From Betaproteobacteria bacterium (GTDB taxonomy: Bacteria > Pseudomonadota > Gammaproteobacteria > Burkholderiales > CAIKXV01), in assembly GCA_947458265.1 (NCBI GenBank), contig CANGYF010000006.1, forward strand, positions 163,605 to 227,604: a stretch of 64,000 nt of DNA, read 5' to 3'. A program made the translations under genes and the position numbers. Position 1 is the first letter of the stretch. Every line of letters begins with the position of its first letter. The notes under the pieces were generated by a model. That model saw nothing but the letters and a program-made list of their open reading frames with translations. It made no database searches and was not told the origin of the DNA. This document shows, one piece after another, positions 16,877 through 26,330 of the stretch.

Positions 16877-18709
16877 ATGTCCCGCGCACTCAGAAACATC
16901 GCGATCATCGCCCACGTCGACCATGGCAAGACCACGCTGGTCGACAAAATGCTCCGCCAGTCTGGCACCTTCGCCGCCCACGAGAAAGTGACCGAACGGG
17001 TCATGGACTCGAACGATCTCGAGAAGGAGCGCGGCATCACCATTCTGGCGAAGAACTGCGCGCTCGACTTCGAAGGCGTCCACATCAACATCGTCGACAC
17101 TCCTGGCCACGCCGACTTCGGCGGCGAAGTGGAACGCGTGCTGGGCATGGTCGACGGCGTGCTGCTGCTGGTCGATGCGGTGGAAGGCCCGATGCCGCAG
17201 ACGCGCTTCGTGACCAAGAAGGCGCTGGCGCTCGGCCTGAAGCCGATCGTCGTGGTGAACAAGGTCGACCGCGACGGCGCACGCCCCGACTGGGTGGTCG
17301 ACCACACCTTCGACCTGTTCGACAAGCTTGGCGCCACCGAGGAACAGCTCGACTTCCCGGTCGTGTACGCCTCGGCGCTGCAGGGCTGGGCGACGCTCGA
17401 CTGGAAGCAACCCGGCAGCGACCTGCGGCCGCTGCTGCAGACCGTGCTCGATCGCGTGCCCGCGCCGCCGATGGAAGACACCGAAGGCCCGCTGCAGCTC
17501 CAGATCACCGCGCTCGACTATTCGAGCTATGTCGGCCGCATCGGTGTCGGCCGCATCAAGCGCGGCAAGCTGCGCCCGGCGATGGATGTCGCAGTGCTGT
17601 ACGGCGACACCGCCCAGCGCAAGGCGCGCATCAACCAGGTGCTCGGCTTCCAGGGCCTGGAGCGGGTAGCGATGACCGAGGCGATGGCCGGCGACATCGT
17701 GCTGGTCTCGGGCATCGAGGAGCTCGCGATCGGCACCACGCTGACCGATGTCGATCATCCGGAAGCGCTCGTCCCGCTGAAGGTCGATGAACCGACACTG
17801 ACCATGAACTTCATGGTGAATACGTCACCGCTCGCAGGGACCGAAGGCAAGTTCGTCACCAGCCGGCAGATCCGCGAGCGGCTGACGAAGGAACTGCTGA
17901 CGAACATGGCGCTGCGCGTGGAAGAGACCGGCGACACCGACGTGTTCGCGGTGTCCGGGCGCGGCGAACTGCACCTGACCATCCTGATCGAGAACATGCG
18001 TCGGGAAGGCTATGAGCTCGCGGTCGGGCGTCCGCGCGTGATCACCCGCACGGTCGACGGCGTCACCTGCGAACCGTACGAGATGCTGACCGTCGACGTC
18101 GAAGACGCCCACCAGGGTGGCGTGATGGAAGCCCTCGGCCAGCGCCGTGCCGACCTGCAGGACATGGTGCCGGACGGCCGTGGCCGGGTGCGCCTCGAGT
18201 ACCGGGTACCGGCGCGCGGCCTGATCGGCTTCCAGGGCGAGTTCATGAACCTGACCCGCGGCACCGGGCTGATGAGCCATGTGTTCGACGACTATGCGCC
18301 GACCAAGGGCGAGATGGCCGGCCGCCGCAACGGCGTGCTGATCTCGCAGGACACCGGCGACTCGGTCGCGTTCGCGCTCTGGAACCTGCAGGACCGCGGC
18401 CGCATGTTCGTGAGCCCCGGCGAGAAGCTGTACGAAGGCATGATCATCGGTATCCATTCGCGCGACAACGACCTGGTCGTCAACCCGCTGAAGGGCAAGA
18501 AGCTCACCAACGTGCGCGCATCGGGTACCGACGAGGCGATCGTGCTGGTGCCGCCGATCAAGCTCACGCTCGAGTACGCGGTCGAGTTCATCGAGGACGA
18601 CGAACTGGTCGAGGTCACGCCGAAGTCGATCCGGGTGCGCAAGCGCCACCTGCTCGAGCACGAGCGCAAGCGCGCGAAGTCGAAGTCAGGGGCAGAAGTC
18701 GCCGCCTGA
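16877..18709 (+). CDS. typA: Translational GTPase TypA/BipA
   Basis: Ribosome-associated GTPase of 610 aa involved in 50S assembly and stress adaptation. The ATG at 16877 gives [26 protein letters not shown] with the P-loop; G2 region [11 protein letters not shown]3 [17 protein letters not shown] and G4 [10 protein letters not shown] follow. Domains II, III and V are as in EF-G, and the C-terminal TypA-specific domain is present ([29 protein letters not shown]). The length matches the family. It is monocistronic, divergent from the Ldh-family gene, and is ended by a strong palindromic terminator. Confidence 0.98.
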   Translation: MSRALRNIAIIAHVDHGKTTLVDKMLRQSGTFAAHEKVTERVMDSNDLEKERGITILAKNCALDFEGVHINIVDTPGHADFGGEVERVLGMVDGVLLLVDAVEGPMPQTRFVTKKALALGLKPIVVVNKVDRDGARPDWVVDHTFDLFDKLGATEEQLDFPVVYASALQGWATLDWKQPGSDLRPLLQTVLDRVPAPPMEDTEGPLQLQITALDYSSYVGRIGVGRIKRGKLRPAMDVAVLYGDTAQRKARINQVLGFQGLERVAMTEAMAGDIVLVSGIEELAIGTTLTDVDHPEALVPLKVDEPTLTMNFMVNTSPLAGTEGKFVTSRQIRERLTKELLTNMALRVEETGDTDVFAVSGRGELHLTILIENMRREGYELAVGRPRVITRTVDGVTCEPYEMLTVDVEDAHQGGVMEALGQRRADLQDMVPDGRGRVRLEYRVPARGLIGFQGEFMNLTRGTGLMSHVFDDYAPTKGEMAGRRNGVLISQDTGDSVAFALWNLQDRGRMFVSPGEKLYEGMIIGIHSRDNDLVVNPLKGKKLTNVRASGTDEAIVLVPPIKLTLEYAVEFIEDDELVEVTPKSIRVRKRHLLEHERKRAKSKSGAEVAA

Positions 18710-18738
18710 CGCTTCACCCCAGCGGGAACGCAATGCCG

Positions 18739-18772
18739 GGCCGCGGACATATGTCCGCGGCCTTTGTCTTTT
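18739..18772 (+). terminator. Intrinsic terminator of typA
   Basis: GGCCGCGGACAT/ATGTCCGCGGCC is a perfect 24-bp palindrome followed by a T-rich tract (TTTGTCTTTT). It lies 30 bases after the typA stop. Confidence 0.88.
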
Positions 18773-18878
18773 GTGAGACGCCACTGGAGTCATTGGACGG
18801 ACGCAGGGGAACCATCCTGCAACACGTCGTGTCTACCTCGTGAGAGGCATACGCCTCGATACGTGGAGGACCCACCTC

Positions 18879-19370
18879 ATGAGCCCCGCTGGCACGCCTT
18901 TCAATGTCACACCGCAGACCTCCGGTGAACCTGCCGCACTCGATCCCCGCGTCTTCCTGGGCACCGCTGCAGTACTCGCCTGGTTCGTGGCACTGACCAT
19001 GACCGACTTCGCGCATGACGCGCTGGGCATCGCCAGTGCAGACCCGTCCACGCACCCGGCGTCCTCCATCAGCTACGAGCTCGCCTCGGGCTATGTACTG
19101 GGCGTCGTCGCAGCCGTGGCCCTCGCGCTGCTTGGCGGGATGCTGCGCACGCGCGATGCCGACGGCACGGCAACCGTGCACCCGCTCCTGCGCCAGCTGG
19201 CAGGCGCAGCCCTGTTCGTCGTGGCGCTCGCATGCATCACCGGTGCGGCCGTGCACAACGCGGATGGCATCACGCTGCTCTACGACATCGCGTTCGCGAT
19301 CGGGCTGATCGCTGTGTTCGTCGGTGTCGTGCCTTTGCACCAGCACCTGCAGGGCATGCATCGCGACTGA
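18879..19370 (+). CDS. Hypothetical four-helix membrane protein
   Basis: Unrecognised inner-membrane protein of 163 aa. The ATG at 18879 is preceded by GGAGG at good spacing; the upstream GTG in the ORF track lacks one. Four hydrophobic helices are visible: VFLGTAAVLAWFVALTM, YVLGVVAAVALALLGGML, LAGAALFVVALACITGAAV and LLYDIAFAIGLIAVFVGVV. A loop with several Asp, Ser and His residues lies between helices 1 and 2. No catalytic motif is evident. It is isolated between typA and a convergent outer-membrane-protein gene. Confidence 0.65.
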   Translation: MSPAGTPFNVTPQTSGEPAALDPRVFLGTAAVLAWFVALTMTDFAHDALGIASADPSTHPASSISYELASGYVLGVVAAVALALLGGMLRTRDADGTATVHPLLRQLAGAALFVVALACITGAAVHNADGITLLYDIAFAIGLIAVFVGVVPLHQHLQGMHRD

Positions 19371-19415
19371 GGCTGGCGCGAGTCGCCACCGGTCCGTCGC
19401 CGCCAGACGGCCGGA

Positions 19416-19967
19416 TCAGAAGCGGTAGGTGAACTCCAGCATGTGGAAATCCGCACCAATGGTGTGGGATCCGTAGGCGCCTGCGTCCGAATAATGCTGG
19501 AAGCGGTAGCCGATCCCGGTTCGCCGGTACAGGGGCACGGCGACGCCGAACGTCAACGCAGCCTGGAGGGCGCCGCCGAAGTCCTGGTTCGCGAAGCGGT
19601 GCTCGCTGATCAGCGCGAGCCCGGCGCCAAGATCGAGCGTGAAGCGGCCATCCTGGCTGCCGAACGTGACGACCGGTATCGCGGACACGACCAGCGCGGT
19701 CTTTCCGACGCCCTGCATGACGCCGGCGCTCGTGATCAGACGGGTACCTGTGCCCCAGCCGGACGGATGATGGCGCTGCCAGGGCAGGCGAAAGGTTGCC
19801 ACCAGGTCATAAGCGTCGAAGGACTCGGGCGCCACCTGTCCAAGCACCCTCTTCTCGCCGACACGGGCCCTGACGCCGACGCTCAGCGGGTCCAGCCCTG
19901 CCGTGGCAGCGGGTGTCGATAGCGTCAGTGAACACACGAAGATGATCGTGATGCCGGAGCGATACAT
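19416..19967 (-). CDS. Outer-membrane protein, probable PagL-like acyloxyacyl hydrolase
   Basis: Exported protein of 183 aa. The ATG at 19967 gives a signal peptide MYRSGITIIFVCSLTLSTPAATA; the longer ORF reading is not signal-like. The rest alternates as a small beta-barrel and ends in the outer-membrane C-terminal signature EFTYRF. The segment GIGYRFQHYSDAGAYG resembles the His-x-Ser-Asn-Ala active-site motif of lipid A 3-O-deacylase PagL, which removes a lipid A acyl chain in the outer membrane. The usual Glu of the triad cannot be placed with confidence, so catalytic activity is uncertain. No operon partner. Confidence 0.6.
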   Translation of the reverse strand: MYRSGITIIFVCSLTLSTPAATAGLDPLSVGVRARVGEKRVLGQVAPESFDAYDLVATFRLPWQRHHPSGWGTGTRLITSAGVMQGVGKTALVVSAIPVVTFGSQDGRFTLDLGAGLALISEHRFANQDFGGALQAALTFGVAVPLYRRTGIGYRFQHYSDAGAYGSHTIGADFHMLEFTYRF

Positions 19968-20070
19968 GGGTGCGCCCTCTGCCGCGCACGGCAAACGATC
20001 ATGCCGTGCATCAAGCCGGAACAGACAATCCCTGCGATCGAAAGTTCCGCACCCGCCTTGCCGATCCGCC

Positions 20071-20823
20071 TTACCGCCCGACCGCTCCGAACACCCGGCG
20101 CGCGACATCCGTCGCGGCCCCGACCGGGTTGGCTCGGATCTTCTTCTCTTCCTCGCCGATCATCAGGTACAGGCCGTCGAGCGCCTTGTTCGTGACGTAG
20201 GGCTCGAGCTTCGCCTGCTTCGCATCGACCACGCCAAGCGACGCACCACGCTCGGCGATCTGGTTGTACTGCTGCGCCAGCCCGACCTTCTCGGTCGCCT
20301 TCGTCACCACCGGCAGGAAACGGTTGAACAGCTCGCCGCTGGTGGCCTTGCGGAAGTAGTCGGTAGCGGCCGTCTGCCCGCCGGTGAGGATGCCCTGCGC
20401 ATCCTGCACGCTCATCGACTTGATCGCCGACTGCAGCAGCGAGATCGACTGTGGCACCGCCGCTTCGGCGGCCTTATTGATCGACTGGTGCAGTTCATCG
20501 AACTGTCCGCCCATGCCGAGCAGGCGCGCCGGGCTGCGCAACCGTTCGAGCGTGTCGGGCAGCGGGATCTTCACCTGCGGGTTGTTCCAGAAGCCGTTTG
20601 CGGTGCCGAGCAGCGATACCGCCGAGGACGCCCCCTGACTCAGGGCTGCACGCAGCGCACTGACCTGGTCGGCACCTGAGATGCTGGCAAGCCCCTGCGC
20701 ACGCAGCGACGCCGGCAGGCAGAGCAGCCCTGCCGTGGCCAACAACAGCCCAGCCACGTCCCTGCGCATCGGCGAAGCGCCGGCTTCCGGTCCACCGACG
20801 ATCGAATCCATGTGTTCACGCAT
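20071..20823 (-). CDS. DUF4197 domain-containing protein
   Basis: Secreted or periplasmic protein of 250 aa and unknown biochemical role. The start MREH at 20823 follows GGAGGGG; a second in-frame Met (MRRDVAG) would begin the signal peptide more directly ([22 protein letters not shown]). The DUF4197 body is recognisable from [41 protein letters not shown] through [35 protein letters not shown] and ends [34 protein letters not shown]. Its start overlaps the end of lipA by eight bases, so it is translated as the last gene of the lipoate operon. Confidence 0.85.
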   Translation of the reverse strand: MREHMDSIVGGPEAGASPMRRDVAGLLLATAGLLCLPASLRAQGLASISGADQVSALRAALSQGASSAVSLLGTANGFWNNPQVKIPLPDTLERLRSPARLLGMGGQFDELHQSINKAAEAAVPQSISLLQSAIKSMSVQDAQGILTGGQTAATDYFRKATSGELFNRFLPVVTKATEKVGLAQQYNQIAERGASLGVVDAKQAKLEPYVTNKALDGLYLMIGEEEKKIRANPVGAATDVARRVFGAVGR

Positions 20824-21853
20824 GTGCCCCTCCGCCTTCTGCCTGGTTTGCCCCGGATGGCGCGCCGGAGCCGTCTCTGGTTGACATCTGCCCGACGCCG
20901 GCATCGTGCGCCTGCTGGTCGGCGTGGTAGCTCGAACGCACCATCGGCCCGCAGGCCGCATGGGCGAAACCCATCTTCATCGCTTCTGCTTCGAACATGG
21001 CGAAGGTGTCCGGATGCACGAACCGGGTGACCGGCAGGTGGTGCCCGGACGGCTGCAGGTACTGGCCGACGGTGAGCATGTCGACATCGTGCGCCCGCAT
21101 CTCGCGCATCACCTCGAGGATCTCCTCGTCGGTCTCGCCCAGGCCGACCATCAGCCCCGACTTGGTCGGCACCTTCGGGTGCTTCGCCTTGAACTCCTTC
21201 AGCAGCAGCAGCGAGTTCGCGAAGTCTGCACCCGGTCGGGCCGCCTTGTAGAGACGCGGCACAGTCTCGAGGTTGTGGTTCATCACGTCCGGCGGACCGG
21301 CATCGAGGATCGCCAGGGCGCGCTCGCGCCGGCCGCGGAAATCGGGCACCAGCACCTCGATGGTGGTGGCCGGCGACAGCTCGCGCACCGAGCGGATGCA
21401 GTCGACGAAATGCTGCGCGCCACCGTCGCGCAGGTCATCGCGGTCGACGCTGGTGATCACCACGTAGCGAAGGCCCAGCGCGGCGATGGTCTGGCCGAGG
21501 TGGCGCGGCTCGTCCGGATCCGGCGGCAGCGGACGGCCGTGGCCGACATCGCAGAACGGGCAGCGCCGGGTGCACAGGTCGCCCAGGATCATGAAGGTCG
21601 CCGTGCCCTTGCCGAAGCACTCGCCGATGTTCGGGCAGGACGCTTCTTCGCACACGGTGTGCAGCTTCTGCTCGCGCAGGATCTTCTTGATCTCGTGGAA
21701 GCGGGAATCGGGCAGCGGTGCCTTCACACGGATCCAGTCGGGCTTCTTCAGCGCGACGCCGACCGGCACGATCGGGATCGGGTTGCGCGAGGTCTTGGCC
21801 TGCGCCTTCTGTTTCTCGCCGGCGGCAGGCGGTGGAACCGGGACTGGACTCAT
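20816..21853 (-). CDS. lipA: Lipoyl synthase
   Basis: Radical-SAM enzyme of 345 aa that inserts two sulfurs into octanoyl groups on lipoyl domains. The ATG at 21853 overlaps the lipB stop in ATGA, indicating translational coupling. The auxiliary cluster motif is [12 protein letters not shown] and the radical-SAM CX3CX2C motif is [43 protein letters not shown] and [14 protein letters not shown] are further LipA signatures. The C-terminus has a family-typical RSSYHADQQ segment followed by a longer Gly/Ala-rich tail. It acts in the cytoplasm after LipB. Confidence 0.98.
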   Translation of the reverse strand: MSPVPVPPPAAGEKQKAQAKTSRNPIPIVPVGVALKKPDWIRVKAPLPDSRFHEIKKILREQKLHTVCEEASCPNIGECFGKGTATFMILGDLCTRRCPFCDVGHGRPLPPDPDEPRHLGQTIAALGLRYVVITSVDRDDLRDGGAQHFVDCIRSVRELSPATTIEVLVPDFRGRRERALAILDAGPPDVMNHNLETVPRLYKAARPGADFANSLLLLKEFKAKHPKVPTKSGLMVGLGETDEEILEVMREMRAHDVDMLTVGQYLQPSGHHLPVTRFVHPDTFAMFEAEAMKMGFAHAACGPMVRSSYHADQQAHDAGVGQMSTRDGSGAPSGANQAEGGGAHA

Positions 21854-22545
21854 GCTGGGAGGATCGGGAAGTTGGCTTGCAGGCTGTCGATGAACAGGTC
21901 GGCGAGGCGGTCGGCGATCTCGGCGGTGGAACGCTCGATGCCCAGCGCGCGCGCCTGCGTGACCGCCAGGCCGGGATAACCGCAGGGGTCGATGGCGGCG
22001 AACGGGGCAAGGTCCATGTCGACGTTGAACGCGAGGCCATGGTAGCTGGCGCTGCGCCGGACCTTCAACCCGAGGGCTGCGATCTTCGCCGCGCCGACGT
22101 ACACCCCAGGTGCGTCCACCCTGCCGTGCGCCTCGATGCCCGACTCGCCGAGGCAGTCTATCACGGCCTGTTCCAGCATCCGGACCAGTTGCCGCACGCC
22201 GAGGCGCCTGCGCCTCAGGTCGAGCAGCACATACATCACCACCTGCCCGGGGCCGTGATAGGTCACCTGGCCACCGCGGTCGGTGCGCACGACCTCGATC
22301 GGGCCATCGGTTGCCGTCGGATGCAGATGATCGGTGCGACCAGCCAGCCCGAGCGTGTATACCGGCGGATGCTCGGTCAGCCACAGCTCGTCGCAGGTGG
22401 CGGCATCGCGGGCGTCGGTGAACGCCTGCATGGCGCGCCAGGTGTCCAGGTAGGCGGTGCGGCCGAGCCGGCGCACCCATGGCACGGCGGCAACGGCAGG
22501 GGCAATCGGGGCGCCGCGGCGGTCATCGGCATTCTGCAGGTCCAT
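21850..22545 (-). CDS. lipB: Octanoyltransferase
   Basis: Enzyme of 231 aa that moves octanoate from acyl carrier protein to lipoyl domains, giving the substrate of LipA. Signatures: [17 protein letters not shown] (the LipB motif), [14 protein letters not shown] with the catalytic lysine, and DPCGYPG with the catalytic cysteine. It is directly upstream of lipA with an ATGA overlap. In related bacteria ybeD usually lies next to lipB; here a DUF1499 gene and a SET gene separate them. Confidence 0.97.
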   Translation of the reverse strand: MDLQNADDRRGAPIAPAVAAVPWVRRLGRTAYLDTWRAMQAFTDARDAATCDELWLTEHPPVYTLGLAGRTDHLHPTATDGPIEVVRTDRGGQVTYHGPGQVVMYVLLDLRRRRLGVRQLVRMLEQAVIDCLGESGIEAHGRVDAPGVYVGAAKIAALGLKVRRSASYHGLAFNVDMDLAPFAAIDPCGYPGLAVTQARALGIERSTAEIADRLADLFIDSLQANFPILPA

Positions 22546-22612
22546 GCCCCGATTGTAGGCGTGCAGCGCGACTTCGCTAGGCGGGCACGTCCACTTGCGT
22601 CACACTGCGTCG

Positions 22613-23050
22613 ATGTCCTGCAAACCCTTGCGCCCTCGGGCACTGATGGTCGCGCTGGCCGCGATCCTGCTGTGCGCCGGGCCAGTCCGATCGGCCAGCA
22701 TGCTGCCCACCTGCCCTGACAGCCCCAACTGCGTATCCTCCCTCGCCGAGCGGCCGTCGCAGCGCGTCGCACCGTTCGCGTTCACCGGGTCGGCCGAGGC
22801 TGCGCATGGCCGCCTCATGCGCCTCCTCGAGCAGGATCGAAGCGCAACCGTCGTCGATGCGCGCAAGGGCTGGATCGCAGCCGAATACCGTTCCCGTCTG
22901 TTCGGCTTCGTCGACGACCTGCGCTTCGAGCTGGACGCGGCGGCCGGCGTGTTCCATGTGCACTCGGCCTCGCGCACCGGCTACTGGGACCTCGGCGTCA
23001 ACCGCCGCCGCGTCGAGGCCCTGCGCGCGAAGTTCGCCGCCGGCGGCTGA
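22613..23050 (+). CDS. DUF1499 domain-containing secreted protein
   Basis: Small exported protein of 145 aa of unknown function. The ATG at 22613 gives MSCKPLRPRALMVALAAILLCAGPVRSA, a signal peptide. The DUF1499 signature CPDSPNCVSS follows at once, with YWDLGVNRRRVEALRAKF at the end as in the family. It is divergent from lipB and convergent with the SET gene, an insertion into the otherwise conserved lipoate-dacC gene order. Confidence 0.85.
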   Translation: MSCKPLRPRALMVALAAILLCAGPVRSASMLPTCPDSPNCVSSLAERPSQRVAPFAFTGSAEAAHGRLMRLLEQDRSATVVDARKGWIAAEYRSRLFGFVDDLRFELDAAAGVFHVHSASRTGYWDLGVNRRRVEALRAKFAAGG

Positions 23051-23065
23051 CCAGCGGCCAGCCGA

Positions 23066-23758
23066 TCAGCGCTTCTTGCCGAGCAGCGTGCCGCGGCAGT
23101 TCTTCGATCCGCAGCGGCAACTCCAGCGGCGCTTCTCGGCCGGGGTGTGTGGCGTCTCGAGCGTGATGTTGTAGTCGTAGAACAGCTCTTCGCCCGCCTT
23201 GATGTTGCGGATCGACTCGATCCAGATGCGGCCGTCGACGATGTCCGACTCGCAGTTAGGGTTGCACGAGTGGTTGATCCAGCGGGCGCTGTTCGCATCC
23301 TTGTTGCCGTCGAGCACGTACTTGTCGTCGAGCGTGAACAGGAAGGTGTGCGACGGCTTGCTCTCGTCGTCGGCGTACCAGCGGTCGGCCTGCGCCCAGG
23401 TGATCTTGCGCGCCTTGTACTCGATGACCCGCTCGCCCTTGGGGATGTCGACCTTGGCGAACACGCCCCGGCCATGGATCGGCGAACGGCGCACGAAGGT
23501 ACGCAGCGGCGGATTGGTCGGCTTCGGGTCGGCCTGCTTCGCGACGACCTTCTTCGCAGCCTTCTTCGCCACTTTCTTCGTGGCTTTGTCCGCCACTTTC
23601 TTCGTGGCCTTCTTTGCGGCCTTCTCCGGCCCGGCCTTGCGCACCGGCTTCTTCACCGCCGTCTTCTTCGGTACAGCCTTCTTCGGTACAGCCTTCTTCG
23701 CAACCTTCTTCGCGACTTTCTTCGAAGCTTTCTTCGTCGCTTTCTTTGCCTTGGCCAT
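23066..23758 (-). CDS. SET-domain protein-lysine methyltransferase with a histone-H1-like tail
   Basis: Protein of 230 aa in two parts. Residues 1 to about 75 are a low-complexity Lys/Ala/Val/Pro tail (ATKKASKKVAKKVAKK, AVPKK twice) like the C-terminal domain of histone H1. Residues from about 85 form a SET domain: SPIHGRGVFAKVDIPKGERVIEY at the start, the pseudoknot motif RWINHSCNPNCES, and GEELFYDYN. A post-SET zinc motif CRCGSKNCRG follows at the C-terminus. SET enzymes transfer methyl groups from SAM to lysines. The tail suggests DNA binding or self-modification, but this is inference. Its own substrate could be an H1-like protein such as that at 57.9 kb. It interrupts the lipB-ybeD order, suggesting later insertion. 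Confidence 0.9.
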   Translation of the reverse strand: MAKAKKATKKASKKVAKKVAKKAVPKKAVPKKTAVKKPVRKAGPEKAAKKATKKVADKATKKVAKKAAKKVVAKQADPKPTNPPLRTFVRRSPIHGRGVFAKVDIPKGERVIEYKARKITWAQADRWYADDESKPSHTFLFTLDDKYVLDGNKDANSARWINHSCNPNCESDIVDGRIWIESIRNIKAGEELFYDYNITLETPHTPAEKRRWSCRCGSKNCRGTLLGKKR

Positions 23759-23806
23759 GCAGGAGTCCTGTCGTAAACGCGGGAAACGGGAGATGCGGGA
23801 CGGCGT

Positions 23807-24142
23807 CTAGAGGACCATCACCACCATCGGGTGGTCGCAGAGGTCGCGATAGAGTGCATCGAGCTGCTCGCGCGAGGTGGCGACCACGGTGGCGGTCAGG
23901 CTCGTGTACTTGCCTTCGCGGCTGCTGCGGGTCTCGATCGTCGCCGGATCGAAATCGGGGGCGTGGCGCTGGACGACCGCCACCACAGCCGGCACGAAGC
24001 CCGGCGCCGCCGGGCCCATCACCTTGATCGGGAACGGCGACGGATAGACGATCAGTGTGTCCGCCGTGGCCGCGGAGGCATCCTGGCCTCCGGGAACCGG
24101 CGCGGCGGGCTTGCCGCCATCGGATGCGCCGTTCATTGCCAT
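23807..24142 (-). CDS. ybeD: DUF493 family protein YbeD
   Basis: Small cytosolic protein of 111 aa with an ACT-like ferredoxin fold. The family core is visible in YPSPFPIKVMGPAAPGFVPAVVAVVQRHAPDF and KYTSLTATVVATSREQLDALYRDLCDHPMVVMVL. The N-terminal 30 residues are Gly/Ala/Pro-rich and extra. YbeD has been proposed as an accessory or regulatory protein for lipoate attachment because of its constant position near lipB, but its biochemical role is not established. It follows dat on the same strand. Confidence 0.92.
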   Translation of the reverse strand: MAMNGASDGGKPAAPVPGGQDASAATADTLIVYPSPFPIKVMGPAAPGFVPAVVAVVQRHAPDFDPATIETRSSREGKYTSLTATVVATSREQLDALYRDLCDHPMVVMVL

Positions 24143-24182
24143 GGAAGCTCCCTTCCCGTGCCGGCAGCCGAGGCGCAGTGCA

Positions 24183-25031
24183 TCAGCAACCGGTCACCTC
24201 GCGCTTGAACACCTGGTAGTGCGCATGCATCTGCTGCCAGACCGGGCCCGGCTTGCCGGTACCGACCGGCTTGCCGTCGAGGGTGGTGATCGCGAGCACT
24301 TCCTTCGTGGCCGAGGTGACCCAGATCTCGTCGGCATCGCGCAGCTCGGCCTCGGTGATCGGGCGCAGCTGGTGCGGCATGCCGTGCTTCTGCGCCAGCT
24401 CGATGGTGACGTCGAAGGTGGTGCCGGGCAACAGCAGGTTGCTCTTCGGCGGCGAGAAGATGGTGCCGCCCTTGACGATCAGCACGTTGCTCGACGAGGC
24501 CTCGGTGAGCATGCCGTCGCGGATCAGGATGGTCTCGACCGCGCCGACCTCGGCCGACTTCTGGCGCGCCAGCACGTTGCCCAGCAGCGCGGTCGACTTG
24601 ATGTCGTTGTTGTGCCAGCGGTCATCGTTCGCGGTGATGGCGGCCGCGCCGTCGGTGTACCACTCGGCCGGCGCCTTGCGCATCAGGTTGCTCATCATGA
24701 ACACGGTGGGCGTCGTGTCCTTGGGGAAGGCATGGTCGCGCGGCGCGACGCCACGGGTGACCTGGATGTACAGGCCCTGGTCGGGATGTGGCGAGCGCTC
24801 GATCATCTCGTTGCACAGCGCTTCCCAGCGCTCGATCGAGTGCGGGTTCTGCAGCCCGATCTTGTCCATGCTCCGCTGCATCCGCTGCAGGTGTTCCATC
24901 ATCCTGAATGGCTTCTTCGAGTAGACGGGGATCACCTCGTAGACGCCATCACCGAAGATGAAGCCGCGGTCGAGTGGCGAGATCTTCGCTTCTTCGATCG
25001 GAAGGAACTCGCCATTCAGGTGAACGATCAT
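24183..25031 (-). CDS. dat: D-amino acid aminotransferase (class IV)
   Basis: PLP-dependent fold-type IV transaminase of 282 aa, probably making D-amino acids such as D-glutamate or D-alanine for cell-wall use. Residues: RGFIFGDGVYEVIPVY at the start, the PLP lysine in NNDIKSTALLGNVLA, and LTEASSSNVLIVKGGTIFSPP for phosphate binding. Length and order agree with Dat rather than with branched-chain aminotransferase IlvE, though 4-amino-4-deoxychorismate lyase is a related alternative. It lies 13 bp downstream of dacC on the same strand, and the peptidoglycan connection of that neighbour supports the call. Confidence 0.88.
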   Translation of the reverse strand: MIVHLNGEFLPIEEAKISPLDRGFIFGDGVYEVIPVYSKKPFRMMEHLQRMQRSMDKIGLQNPHSIERWEALCNEMIERSPHPDQGLYIQVTRGVAPRDHAFPKDTTPTVFMMSNLMRKAPAEWYTDGAAAITANDDRWHNNDIKSTALLGNVLARQKSAEVGAVETILIRDGMLTEASSSNVLIVKGGTIFSPPKSNLLLPGTTFDVTIELAQKHGMPHQLRPITEAELRDADEIWVTSATKEVLAITTLDGKPVGTGKPGPVWQQMHAHYQVFKREVTGC

Positions 25032-25044
25032 CGCCGTGTCCTCG

Positions 25045-26226
25045 TCATTGCTTGATCATGAGCCGCAGGCTGTCCCAGGTGCGCCTGAAGATGTTCGCGG
25101 TCTGCACCTCCTGCAGCGCCACTACTGGATATTCTGCCAGCGGACGGCCGTCCAGCGTTAGCTTGAGCGTGCCCACGCGCTGCCCGGCGGCGATCGGCGC
25201 TACCAGCGGCTGCACGCTCTCCAGATCAGCCTTGACGCGCGGCCCGCTGCCGGCCGGCAGGGTGGCAACCAGGTCGGACTCGAAGCCGGCCTCGACCGTG
25301 CGCGAGGATCCTTTCCACACCGCCAGCGAGGCCACCGGCTGTCGCGCCGCGTACAGGCGGAAGTTGTCGAAGAACTGGAAGCCGTAGTTGATCAGCTTCT
25401 GGCTCTCGCTGATGCGCGCGCTCTCCGACGGTGCGCCCAGCACCACCGCGATCAGCCGGCGCTCCCCGCGCTTCGCGGAGGTTACCAGGCAGAAGCCGGC
25501 TGCCTCGGTGAAGCCGGTCTTCATGCCGTCGACCGACGGATCGAGCCAGAGCAGCCGGTTGCGGTTGGGCTGCTTGATCTTGTTGTAGGTGAAATCGCGC
25601 TGCGAGTAGAGCGAATAGAACTCGGGAAAGTCGCGGATGATCGACTGCGCGAGCCGCGCGAGATCCGACGCGGTGCTGTAGTGCTTCGGATCAGGTAGGC
25701 CGGTCGAGTTGCGGAACGAGGTGTTCTTCATGCCCAGCCGCTGCGCCTCGCGGGTCATCGCATCGGCGAACGCATCCTCGCCGCCGGCGACCGCCTCGGC
25801 CAGCGCGATGCTGGCATCGTTGCCCGACTGGATGATCATGCCGCGTACCAGCTCTTCAACCGTCACCGGGATGCGCTGCTCGATGAACATGCGCGATCCC
25901 TCGGCCTTGCGCGCACGATCGGACACCGGCACTACCAGGGTCGGCATCAACCGCTTCTGGCGGATCGAATTGAACGTGAGGTAGGCGGTCATCAGCTTGG
26001 TCAGCGATGCCGGCTCGAACCGGTCGTCCGCGGCCTGCGAGGCCAGCACCTGCCCGGTCGCGAAGTCGACCAGCAGGTATGCGCGCGCATTGATCGACGG
26101 CGGCACCGGGACCGGCAACGCGCCGGGCTGGGCGTGTGCCAGCGGGGCCGCGGCGCTGCAGAAGAGGAACGCCAGCACGCACATGACGCGCCCGGCGGGA
26201 CGGTTCAGCAACCTCTGGATCAGCAT
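25045..26226 (-). CDS. dacC: D-alanyl-D-alanine carboxypeptidase (PBP5/6 type)
   Basis: Periplasmic penicillin-binding protein of 393 aa that trims the terminal D-Ala from pentapeptide side chains. The ATG at 26226 follows GGAAGG and starts a signal peptide ending AHAQPG. Active-site motifs are complete: SLTK, SGN and KTG (EPASLTKLMTAY, IIQSGNDAS, DGMKTGFTEAAG). The C-terminal PBP5 domain and a final amphipathic helix (RRTWDSLRLMIKQ) for membrane attachment are present. It is the first gene of the dacC-dat-ybeD unit. The symbol dacA is used for the same gene in other species. Confidence 0.95.
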   Translation of the reverse strand: MLIQRLLNRPAGRVMCVLAFLFCSAAAPLAHAQPGALPVPVPPSINARAYLLVDFATGQVLASQAADDRFEPASLTKLMTAYLTFNSIRQKRLMPTLVVPVSDRARKAEGSRMFIEQRIPVTVEELVRGMIIQSGNDASIALAEAVAGGEDAFADAMTREAQRLGMKNTSFRNSTGLPDPKHYSTASDLARLAQSIIRDFPEFYSLYSQRDFTYNKIKQPNRNRLLWLDPSVDGMKTGFTEAAGFCLVTSAKRGERRLIAVVLGAPSESARISESQKLINYGFQFFDNFRLYAARQPVASLAVWKGSSRTVEAGFESDLVATLPAGSGPRVKADLESVQPLVAPIAAGQRVGTLKLTLDGRPLAEYPVVALQEVQTANIFRRTWDSLRLMIKQ

Positions 26227-26302
26227 CTTCAAGCCTTCCGGGAAACGATCGAGTATAGCCGACCGCCCTCGCTCCCCCGCCCATGACAGCCCCCCTCGGA
26301 CC

Positions 26303-26330
26303 CTTGAAAAAGCCGGTGCGGTGCACATCT
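26303..26330 (+). promoter_or_regulatory. Candidate sigma-32 heat-shock promoter of hsp20
   Basis: CTTGAAA, a perfect heat-shock -35, is followed after 13 bases by GCACATCT, which matches the -10 consensus CCCCATNT at five of the seven defined positions. It lies about 100 bases upstream of the hsp20 start. The match and the heat-shock role of the gene support it; no start site was measured. Confidence 0.6.

Noticed and set aside
23147-23776. Plus-strand Leu/Arg-rich ORF opposite the SET gene
   Set aside because: Complement of the Lys-coding tract; no motif and no start signal.
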